The position numbers and the translations under genes were made by a program. Below are positions 58,047 through 64,000 of a stretch of 64,000 nucleotides of DNA, piece after piece (position 1 is the stretch's first letter; every line of letters starts with the position of its first letter). Source of the stretch: a virus; the IMG/VR virus record IMGVR_UViG_3300047548_001236, positions 186,001-250,000 of that record. One strand, written 5' to 3'. Below the pieces are notes generated by a model. The model did no database searches, was not told the DNA's origin, and was given only the letters and a program-made list of their open reading frames with translations.

Positions 58047-58698
58047 CATCTTCATCCTCTTCGTCGCCGATGAACACAATACGAGCAGCGACGATCTCTC
58101 CTTTGTCATTGCGACCCACGTAGCAATTGTACCCACCATCACCATAGCCCGAATGAGTAGCAACGCCAAACCCTACGTTGGCGATACCAAGATAGTTTGG
58201 CTCAGAGCGAACACGTGTAGCAGTCCTCATGGAGTCGATGATATCACGGACTCGCTCGTTGGAAAGTTCTTTTGATTCTGTGTAAATCTTTTCCAATCTC
58301 TCAATCATATCTTCGGTATAAAGGGGTTCTTCCCAAATCCTTTCATCACCGGCGGTCCCGGAGCAGACCTTTCCGTAGAACGTATCCAAATTCATGTATT
58401 CGCCAGTCTCGCCTTCGGGATACTGGGTTTCATCAAAGAATCCGGCCTGGCCACTATCAACACCAACATGAATTTCTGTCAGTTCGTGCGCATCGACATT
58501 ACCGATAAAGTCACCATGCCAAATGCACAGTTCAGCAATCCGATCACCCCAACCAGTTTGTTCATGAGACGCGACAACCTTCTCAGCAATCCATGCACCA
58601 GGAAGAACATTTTCAAGAACACCGGCACACCACGTTCCCTTGGTGTAACAGGGATCGGTGACACGGAGTTGGTTAGAAGTCAAGTGAAAAACGGTCAT
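58039..58698 (-). CDS. DUF4241-like phage protein
   Basis: 219 residues. VTDPCYTKGTWCAG, GVDSGQAGFFD and GVATHSGYGDGGYNCYV are the patterns of a family (DUF4241-like) common in bacteria and large phages, with no known function. The last residues (EEDEDDE) are acidic and overlap the start of the HD gene. Confidence 0.7.
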   Translation of the reverse strand: MTVFHLTSNQLRVTDPCYTKGTWCAGVLENVLPGAWIAEKVVASHEQTGWGDRIAELCIWHGDFIGNVDAHELTEIHVGVDSGQAGFFDETQYPEGETGEYMNLDTFYGKVCSGTAGDERIWEEPLYTEDMIERLEKIYTESKELSNERVRDIIDSMRTATRVRSEPNYLGIANVGFGVATHSGYGDGGYNCYVGRNDKGEIVAARIVFIGDEEDEDDE

Positions 58699-58712
58699 AA
58701 TATATCCTTATG

Positions 58713-59220
58713 TTAGATTGGCTGTCCGTAGATATCATAGAGGGTAACCGAGTGGAACCCCTCATCAACAGAAGGTTCAACATAGCTGCGAACCATACTC
58801 TCGATCACGTTATCGGGAATGGTTTTCCCGGGACGATTGGCGAGACGACGGCGCAGCTCATCCCACTCCGATTGATCTCGGGGCGGCACCATGCAAATGC
58901 AATGCCTGGTGTAGATTTTGGGAGTCTTGGCCAAGATGCTGGCTCGCTTCTTGGGGGACATATTGGTCTGATCCCAGTATACGTCAATTTTACATTCAAA
59001 CGCCATAGTCAGCAACTCATTCATGCGTTTGGTTGCAGGATCAATATACTTGGAGAATCCGAAGTCATAGCTCCATCCATTAACATTGGACCACTGTTCA
59101 ATCAGGGCATCGGTGCTGTATACGAATACGTCTCCTCCGAACTCAGGATCATCAACGAACTTCAGAAAAGACGACTTGCCAGAACCAGGCAACCCCCACG
59201 AGAACAGTCATGTTACGCAT
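58713..59220 (-). CDS. P-loop kinase (polynucleotide-kinase-like) with apparent frameshift
   Basis: Joined reading gives about 169 residues. ATG 59220 (GGAGGG upstream) or 59211 starts MTVLVG; after a run of five G (59193-59197) the correct continuation LPGSGKSSFLKF lies one base further on. With four G the frame would be continuous. The rest (YSTDAL, WDQTNMS, RRRLANRPGKTIP, EPSVDEGFHSV) resembles the 5' kinase domain of T4 Pnkp. It is either a real frameshift, a +1 slippage site, or a homopolymer error in the sequence. Confidence 0.65.
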
Positions 59221-59415
59221 TCAGCGAATCCCTCCAATATTTTGCTCACACCACACACTGTGGAGCTGCTCCATAACAGCCTTGATATCTCGGTTCTCAC
59301 GATCAGACAAGCGGATTTCATTGCCGTTGACCATATTGACAACTCCTCGGTCAATATTAACCGAGGAGACGTTATCCAAATTGATGATGTGGGTTTGGGT
59401 AAAGAACAGTCTCAT
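59221..59415 (-). CDS. Small hypothetical protein
   Basis: 64 residues from ATG 59415 (GAGG upstream). Beta-rich first half and a helix (RENRDIKAVMEQLHSVW) at the end. The stop lies just before the kinase start. Confidence 0.6.
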   Translation of the reverse strand: MRLFFTQTHIINLDNVSSVNIDRGVVNMVNGNEIRLSDRENRDIKAVMEQLHSVWCEQNIGGIR

Positions 59416-59426
59416 TAGGTTTCCTC

Positions 59427-59714
59427 TCAGAACATAACAGAACGAACGATTTCGACGGGAGCGCCAAGATCGCGAACACGAAACTTTTTGCGAATCGAAC
59501 AGCCGTGCTTGTTGCAGAAGTCGGCGTACCACTGCTCATCACTACGGCACTGGTTGTTTGCAGCTTCTTCGGTGGTGAACGACCACTTCAACTGCCAGTA
59601 GTTGTCAGGATCAATTCCGTTCAGACGCATTTGAGCTTTGTGCTCGGCCGGAAGATCTTCAAGATACTCGACCACGAACTGGTTGATACGCTCGATGTAG
59701 GTTTCGTTTTCCAT
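59427..59714 (-). CDS. Hypothetical protein
   Basis: 95 residues from ATG 59714 (AAAGGAG upstream), first gene behind a clear promoter. Acidic helical N-terminus, then CRSDEQWYADFCNKHGCSIR, a cysteine-containing segment. Function unknown. Confidence 0.65.
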   Translation of the reverse strand: MENETYIERINQFVVEYLEDLPAEHKAQMRLNGIDPDNYWQLKWSFTTEEAANNQCRSDEQWYADFCNKHGCSIRKKFRVRDLGAPVEIVRSVMF

Positions 59715-59740
59715 GGCTGATCTCCTTTGCCTATGCAATG

Positions 59741-59769
59741 GATATAGGATTAAAACGTAGTGAAGTCAA
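59741..59769 (-). promoter_or_regulatory. Sigma70 promoter
   Basis: Minus strand TTGACT-N17-TATATC for the genes at 59714 and 59415 and the P-loop kinase. Confidence 0.7.
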
Positions 59770-59776
59770 CCAGCTT

Positions 59777-60412
59777 TCACCGATTGACTTCAACTTCCAT
59801 GAAATAATTTGCAGAGCCTTCGTCGATAAGATCACGAATCTCATCAGCGGTATCAGTGATCGAGTACTTGTAGCTGGTCGAAGTGTACGATTTCTTTTTA
59901 CCTTCGATGATATCCAGCATCAGCCGCTTGAGAATGTGCCAGGTGTAGGAGAAGTCTGAGAACCAGATCTTCTCTTCGGCCAGCCGCAGCATCTGCTTGT
60001 CGACCCCTTTCGGAGCCCACCCTCGAGCAAACATCTCATCGAGATTATGGTCCCAACAGTGCTCCTTGACATAATCATTGACGAGGATTGCATAGTCGTT
60101 GTACTGATCAGCCAGTTTCTCAACCGAAATCACAAATGTATCGCTGGCACCCACATAGCTATGATCGCAGCAACGACATTCCGTGTAGACTGTCTCCGTG
60201 ATTGCGGCTCGTTGATCGCGGAAAGTCGTGGGATCGACGATGGGTAGTTGAGGAATATGTTTGTAAACTCCAAGGGTACGGAACCCCCAGGCAGTCAACA
60301 AACCGCTGCTATCCACATAACCGTTACGTTTCAGAGACCGAAGCGTCCGACCGTCAATTTGACCACCTCCGTGAATTGTTTGAAGGTGGGTGATGATCGC
60401 AGCGTTGTTCAT
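59777..60412 (-). CDS. Hypothetical protein
   Basis: 211 residues from ATG 60412 (AGGAG nine bases upstream). The N-terminal 60 residues (IDGRTLRSLKRNGYVDSSGLLTAWGFRTLG) look like a small winged-helix domain. CRCCDHSY gives a possible metal site. Single-gene unit with its own promoter. Function unknown. Confidence 0.6.
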   Translation of the reverse strand: MNNAAIITHLQTIHGGGQIDGRTLRSLKRNGYVDSSGLLTAWGFRTLGVYKHIPQLPIVDPTTFRDQRAAITETVYTECRCCDHSYVGASDTFVISVEKLADQYNDYAILVNDYVKEHCWDHNLDEMFARGWAPKGVDKQMLRLAEEKIWFSDFSYTWHILKRLMLDIIEGKKKSYTSTSYKYSITDTADEIRDLIDEGSANYFMEVEVNR

Positions 60413-60438
60413 TTTCACATTCTCCTTTTGTCTAAACA

Positions 60439-60467
60439 GATATAGGAGGGTTCGTATACAGATTCAA
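60439..60467 (-). promoter_or_regulatory. Sigma70 promoter
   Basis: Minus strand TTGAAT-N17-TATATC before the gene at 60412. Confidence 0.65.
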
Positions 60468-60485
60468 CAAGTATATTGTAAATGA

Positions 60486-60734
60486 TCACCACTCAACCAC
60501 GTTGACACGGAACGATGCAAACGATGAGATGTCGATCACGCAATTGTGGATATTGATGTACCCATTACCATCGCTGCTGTTGAACACTTGTTTGATCAGG
60601 TTCTTAATCTGATCGATCCCCTCTTGAATCTGTTCAGCGTCAGCTTCATCATCGATGGGAGCTGTTTCAAGCAGCACCCAGTGGACACCACCATTCTTGA
60701 GAAGACCTTCGATGCTCAGCGATTTCTTTGCCAT
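60486..60734 (-). CDS. Hypothetical protein
   Basis: 82 residues; helical acidic centre (DDEADAEQIQEGIDQIKNLIKQVF) and beta-rich end. It sits 3 bases after the gene at 60738. Function unknown. Confidence 0.6.
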   Translation of the reverse strand: MAKKSLSIEGLLKNGGVHWVLLETAPIDDEADAEQIQEGIDQIKNLIKQVFNSSDGNGYINIHNCVIDISSFASFRVNVVEW

Positions 60735-60737
60735 GAT

Positions 60738-61004
60738 TCAGCTCCAATCCATTTCCACAAATTCGGTGCGACCACCGGGTTCAATGCGTTTGCCTTCAAC
60801 GATGATGGCAACGGGACCATTCCACTCGTACCACATACCATCGCGAACGGTTTCACGAGACGACCATCCAATATCACGGAAGTCGCCGATGCACAGACCA
60901 TACGCATAGCCAGATGCATCAATCACTTCGATAACTTCACCGGCCTTGATCTTTTCGATTGCTTCGGCCAGCAGTTGCTTCTTTTGTTGGTAGGCTTCGA
61001 TCAT
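60738..61004 (-). CDS. Hypothetical protein
   Basis: 88 residues from ATG 61004 (GGGAG upstream). Helical start, then a beta-barrel-like part (VIEVIDASGYAYGLCIGDF...GPVAIIVEGKRI). Its transcript starts with a 12-bp hairpin. Function unknown. Confidence 0.6.
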   Translation of the reverse strand: MIEAYQQKKQLLAEAIEKIKAGEVIEVIDASGYAYGLCIGDFRDIGWSSRETVRDGMWYEWNGPVAIIVEGKRIEPGGRTEFVEMDWS

Positions 61005-61019
61005 TGTGTTGTCTCCCAT

Positions 61020-61063
61020 CGACAGCAAAGGTCCTGTCATCACTGCTCAGTCCTTTGCTGTCG
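61020..61063 (-). promoter_or_regulatory. 5'-terminal mRNA hairpin
   Basis: 12-bp perfect inverted repeat (61020-61031 with 61052-61063) and a 20-base loop. With the -10 box at 61072-61077, transcription should begin at or just before the first stem base, so the RNA would start with this stem-loop. It may protect the 5' end. Confidence 0.55.
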
Positions 61064-61071
61064 TTGTAGGA

Positions 61072-61100
61072 GATATAGGATCACTCTTCTGGAGTGTCAA
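61072..61100 (-). promoter_or_regulatory. Sigma70 promoter
   Basis: Minus strand TTGACA-N17-TATATC before the genes at 61004 and 60734. The -35 box overlaps the 3' end of the ClpP-like gene. Confidence 0.75.
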
Positions 61101-61731
61101 CAGTCTCAATGACTTTTTTCTGAGCTTTTTTCTTAGCACCTTGTTGCTCAGACTTCTTTTGGCGAGCCTTGAGTCGCTTGATCACCTCATGACCATCCAT
61201 CCAGATGTCCTTGTTATTGAGGATGGATACGATTTCTTCTGGAGACAGGAAGTCGTTGTAGATCTCTTTGAGAAGACGCTCAGACCACTTGCGTTCATGC
61301 TGTAGCTGGTCGAACATCTCACCACCTTTACCAAACACGCCTGAGCTGTAGTTATGGAACATGAACATCGAATGCTCAGATACTTCGAATGTTTCAGCAC
61401 AAAGGAAAATCATGGTTGCCGCTGACATGCATGCACCTTCGACAGACATGATCACTGTTGCTGCAGTCTCTTGTAGCACTCTCATAAACTGAATTGCAGT
61501 GAACACATCACCGCCATATGAGTTGATGTAGATCTTGACAGCATCATTCTCACCAGCATGACGGATCGTATCGAACCATTGGATATATTCATCTGCTGAT
61601 TCAATATCACCGCTGAGGTAGAACTCGTGGACGTTGATGATAGGCTTTGTGAAGAACCTTTCATCCTGTTTTTGCGATTTCCCAAATATGTCCAGTAGGT
61701 CTAGCTTGCCGCCTGTTTTGTTATTCTTCAC
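61081..61731 (-). CDS. clpP: ClpP-like serine protease
   Basis: 216 residues. IYINSYGGDVFTAI (oxyanion loop), VEGACMSAATMIFL with catalytic Ser103, and FMFHNYSSGV with His126 match the S14 family. The C-terminal 30 residues are a Lys/Gln-rich tail not found in bacterial ClpP. In phages ClpP-like proteases can act as prohead proteases or with AAA+ partners; the ClpB-like protein in this window lacks an evident ClpP-docking loop, so I do not pair them. Confidence 0.85.
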   Translation of the reverse strand: MKNNKTGGKLDLLDIFGKSQKQDERFFTKPIINVHEFYLSGDIESADEYIQWFDTIRHAGENDAVKIYINSYGGDVFTAIQFMRVLQETAATVIMSVEGACMSAATMIFLCAETFEVSEHSMFMFHNYSSGVFGKGGEMFDQLQHERKWSERLLKEIYNDFLSPEEIVSILNNKDIWMDGHEVIKRLKARQKKSEQQGAKKKAQKKVIETVDTPEE

Positions 61732-61744
61732 GTTGATGTCCTTC

Positions 61745-62317
61745 TCAGAAGTTGTGATTTTCTTTATATTGCTTGAGCCACTTCAACGCGGCTTCTCTCT
61801 CTCTTTCCCAACGGGGAATGTGTATGTCCCAACCAACAGAGTCAGGCCATGTATCCGATTTTTTATATTCCGGGATTTTCTCAAGATTGGCAATAGCTTC
61901 GTCAATGGTGAGGTTACCATCCTTACCAAATGCACCACGAACCTTGTAAGCGGGGTGCTTACCAAGCCCTTCAAGGGTACTGATCCCCAATGCTTCTTCG
62001 ACGTGACAACGGATACAGGAGCAGGGAACACATATACAATCACCCATATGTTCGGCGTTCAGATAACTGAGGAACGAGGTGACTTCTTCGGACTCGGTTG
62101 TCATGTTGCAGATGGGGCCCCATTTGGCGAGTTTATTACTGACAGCTTCGAGAGTCGGGATGTTGTCTTTATCGATTTTGCCATCGAGCCACATATGGAC
62201 GGAACATAGAATTTCAGTATATTCTTCATTTTGTAAGTAGAGAACGACACGTTCCTTGTCACGTTCGTCGACCTCTATAGTAGTGTTGAATGGGTTTGGT
62301 TGCCAGTTAATTTTCAT
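61745..62317 (-). CDS. Hypothetical protein
   Basis: 190 residues from ATG 62317, overlapping the upstream stop (ATGA). The centre has a cysteine cluster (MGDCICVPCSCIRCHVEEALG) that probably binds zinc. Acidic N-terminal half. Function unknown. Confidence 0.65.
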   Translation of the reverse strand: MKINWQPNPFNTTIEVDERDKERVVLYLQNEEYTEILCSVHMWLDGKIDKDNIPTLEAVSNKLAKWGPICNMTTESEEVTSFLSYLNAEHMGDCICVPCSCIRCHVEEALGISTLEGLGKHPAYKVRGAFGKDGNLTIDEAIANLEKIPEYKKSDTWPDSVGWDIHIPRWEREREAALKWLKQYKENHNF

Positions 62318-62583
62318 TCGTCGTATATCTCCAGTCTCGCTTGCTTTGCACGGTATCCTCCGTCGTGCCAACGTTGGATGCGAATCGACAGTTCGCCCTC
62401 ATCTAAAGGTACAAGATTAGTTTGGCAGTGCTTTCTCCAGGCTTGTCTAGCTGTCTGAGCAAACGTGCCGTGACTCATTTCGGGCCAGATTTTGTCTTTA
62501 TGTTTGACGTCCCACGGAGAAAGTGGAGGTACAATCACCCACCCATCGAGATAGTATGTTTTGGTTTCATTTGGTTTCGTCAT
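62314..62583 (-). CDS. Hypothetical protein
   Basis: 89 residues; WVIVPPLSPWDVKHKDKIWP in the first half and a basic helical second half. Overlaps the upstream gene by 17 bases. Function unknown. Confidence 0.6.
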   Translation of the reverse strand: MTKPNETKTYYLDGWVIVPPLSPWDVKHKDKIWPEMSHGTFAQTARQAWRKHCQTNLVPLDEGELSIRIQRWHDGGYRAKQARLEIYDE

Positions 62584-62839
62584 ATGGTGTCACCTCAAAA
62601 CGGCAATGCGATAGCCACTGCGGCTCTATATACTGTTTGGCTACTTCATGGAATCGTTCTTTCCATCTCTCAACACCTTCATCTGACAGACGACTAAACG
62701 TATAGTCTACTTTATGCGGAGGAACGATGGATCTCCAGAACACCTTTTCGTAATTCTGGGTGATTAGGATTCTCTCAATGTTTGACAGAGCTTCATCGCC
62801 TGTAAACGGAATAGTCACTTTCAGCTTGTTACTTGGCAT
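62567..62839 (-). CDS. Hypothetical protein
   Basis: 90 residues, alpha/beta (LKVTIPFTGDEALSNIERILI...). Overlaps the end of the upstream gene by 11 bases. Function unknown. Confidence 0.6.
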   Translation of the reverse strand: MPSNKLKVTIPFTGDEALSNIERILITQNYEKVFWRSIVPPHKVDYTFSRLSDEGVERWKERFHEVAKQYIEPQWLSHCRFEVTPYDETK

Positions 62840-63137
62840 CCCAATAGTCCTTTGGCATATTGGTCCAAGGAGTAGACCAGTAGAACACGATCCAGTACAG
62901 ATTCAATTGAGCGTGAGGGCAATCGTACCAAAACTTGTGTAGGCCAAACACAGGCCATCCTAGCACTGTTTTGAACCAACCATCATCCGAGCTTTTTCTC
63001 AATGCATCGCGCATCTCTTTATCGATTCGACCGACTTTGAAGTAGTAGAAGTAGTGATCAGTGCCGAGTGTCTTCTCGGTCTGGTAGAATTCAATCCCTT
63101 CACGGACGATCTTAAAATTCCAGGGATACTGTTTCAA
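62829..63137 (-). CDS. Hypothetical protein with TTG start
   Basis: 102 residues. The best start is the TTG at 63137: it overlaps the upstream stop (TTGA) and has AAGGA nine bases before it. A GTG at 63197 would overlap the upstream gene by 64 bases. Trp/Tyr-rich C-terminal half (FGLHKFWYDCPHAQLNLYWIVFYW). Function unknown. Confidence 0.55.
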   Translation of the reverse strand: MKQYPWNFKIVREGIEFYQTEKTLGTDHYFYYFKVGRIDKEMRDALRKSSDDGWFKTVLGWPVFGLHKFWYDCPHAQLNLYWIVFYWSTPWTNMPKDYWDAK

Positions 63138-63319
63138 CTTTCCTGATCCTTCTTTGAACTCATCGTATTGAGGTAAAGCTCGTATGCAGACTCGCACGCA
63201 TCACATTGTTTACCATCTACTTCTCCATAACCACCATTACAGGTGTTGTTTCCACACTTACCGCATATGACAACGTCGTGCTCACATAAACTACAGTAGT
63301 CCCAGTAATGATTCATCAT
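63134..63319 (-). CDS. Cysteine-rich zinc-ribbon protein
   Basis: 61 residues with seven cysteines (YCSLCEHDVVICGKCGNNTCNGG and QCDACES), enough for two zinc sites. Coupled at both ends by short overlaps. Function unknown; a binding role is likely. Confidence 0.65.
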   Translation of the reverse strand: MMNHYWDYCSLCEHDVVICGKCGNNTCNGGYGEVDGKQCDACESAYELYLNTMSSKKDQES

Positions 63320-63594
63320 CAGTCCTTTTCATACACATAAAACGTTGGCTCGTAATCAAGCTCGAACGAGAAGTCGGTGGGTTTGTTAACGCCCTGCTGT
63401 TTGACTCGAACAGTAGACTTGCCGTTATCGTTACGCATCCACTCCCAACCATCCATGTTGCTGTGAGCATATTGAAGGAACTTTTCAGCGACCAACGACT
63501 CCCACCCAGGGTATTCCATCATTGTCCAGTGCTCATCGTCGTCATCTTCATCGCCGACAATCCAAGCCTGATACTCAACCTGCGAGCCCATCAA
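63319..63594 (-). CDS. Hypothetical acidic protein
   Basis: 91 residues (ATG 63594 or 63591), acidic, aromatic-rich (AWIVGDEDDDDEHWTMMEYPGW). Overlaps the upstream gene by 4 bases. Function unknown. Confidence 0.6.
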   Translation of the reverse strand: MMGSQVEYQAWIVGDEDDDDEHWTMMEYPGWESLVAEKFLQYAHSNMDGWEWMRNDNGKSTVRVKQQGVNKPTDFSFELDYEPTFYVYEKD

Positions 63595-63836
63595 TACACC
63601 TCTCTATGATTCGTATGTTCTACAAATCCACACAACGCGCATGTTCTAACGTCGTAATAACCGTCAAGTCTTCCATATTCATCATCTGTTGACTTATGCT
63701 GGACATTGACAAAGTTGTCGGGGTGAGGACACGCAGCCTGAAAATCTTTAATCTCCTGACGAAGACCTTTGATCGCTTGCTCGTGATCCTCTATATCTTT
63801 ATATATCTGAACCAACGGTCTCTTTGCTTTAACCAT
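63591..63836 (-). CDS. Zinc-finger-like hypothetical protein
   Basis: 81 residues from ATG 63836 (GGAG upstream). A helical first half (IEDHEQAIKGLRQEIKDFQAACPHP) is followed by a second cysteine pair (TCALCGFVEH), so CPH...CxxC may bind zinc. Function unknown. Confidence 0.6.
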   Translation of the reverse strand: MVKAKRPLVQIYKDIEDHEQAIKGLRQEIKDFQAACPHPDNFVNVQHKSTDDEYGRLDGYYDVRTCALCGFVEHTNHREVY

Positions 63837-64000
63837 TCTTCTTTTTCTCCAATCGGTAGGCGCCTTCTGGCTTATCAAGGGATGCAAGAAAATCGTCGAA
63901 CATGTCAGGAGACATAACGATTTCAACATGATTGTCGATATCCTCATTCCATTGACGAATGATAATACAGTCATCGTATAGGTTAAACGTCACGTCTTCA
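63829..64000 (-). CDS. Hypothetical protein, 5' end outside the window
   Basis: The last 56 codons of a gene that starts beyond the right edge. Acidic, with a VEIVMSPDMFDDFLASLDKPEG helix and a basic end (EKKKNG). The stop overlaps the next start. Function unknown. Confidence 0.6.
   Translation of the reverse strand, partial: EDVTFNLYDDCIIIRQWNEDIDNHVEIVMSPDMFDDFLASLDKPEGAYRLEKKKNG

Noticed and set aside
1-64000. General amber recoding of the phage genome
   Set aside because: Several genes end in TAG (for example at 314, 13167 and 51647) and no other gene needs TAG as a sense codon.

Overview
This window is one block of a large tailed dsDNA phage genome, most likely a T4-superfamily (or related large) myovirus infecting a Gram-negative bacterium. 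Evidence: a T4-type RNase H, a T4 gp30-type ATP DNA ligase, Dda-like helicase, RnlA-type RNA ligase, PhoH, glutaredoxin, a PAAR spike tip, T4-type late promoters (TATAAATA), and proteins starting with a T4-type capsid-targeting decamer. No rRNA, convincing tRNA, CRISPR array or integrase was found. The host cannot be named from sequence alone.

Layout. Bases 1-27,195 read leftward: an AbrB-fold peptide, a LemA-like membrane pair, an alarmone-hydrolase-like HD protein, a PD-(D/E)XK nuclease, a 2H phosphoesterase resembling the anti-CBASS enzyme Acb1, PAAR and a putative virion protein, PhoH, two HAD phosphatases, RNase H, a glycosyltransferase, a RuvC-like resolvase, glutaredoxin, two RNA ligases, an EndoVII-type HNH nuclease, a VUT/YhhQ (queuosine precursor) transporter, a ClpB-like AAA+ protein with a degenerate first ATPase domain, a large coiled-coil protein, and many small unknown genes. 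Bases 27,304-39,319 read rightward as a compact operon of seven genes behind a late promoter. Six of them begin with a capsid-targeting-like decamer and end in long leucine-rich-repeat-variant (LRV) arrays. A bidirectional terminator closes it. Bases 39,347-64,000 read leftward again: DNA ligase, a nucleotidyltransferase-like protein, a metallophosphoesterase split by a homing endonuclease, Dda helicase, an NAD+ salvage set (NAMPT, NMNAT-Nudix, NadR-like, PnuC) with an antisense HNH homing endonuclease inside it, a Thg1-like tRNA polymerase, an HD hydrolase, a P-loop kinase with an apparent frameshift, a ClpP-like protease, and many small genes.

How the parts work together. The enzymes suggest a large toolkit against host immunity: NAD+ rebuilding (Thoeris-type NAD+ depletion), cyclic-oligonucleotide cleavage (CBASS), alarmone removal, and RNA/tRNA repair (two RNA ligases, Thg1-like enzyme, P-loop kinase). 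The LRV proteins look like internal capsid proteins delivered with the DNA. Two promoter classes can be read: host-like TTGACT-N17-TATATN promoters in front of accessory operons, and T4-like TATAAATA promoters. At two places a TATAAATA box lies in or beside the 5' arm of a hairpin that hides a ribosome-binding site, the architecture known from T4 late-expressed genes such as e and 49.
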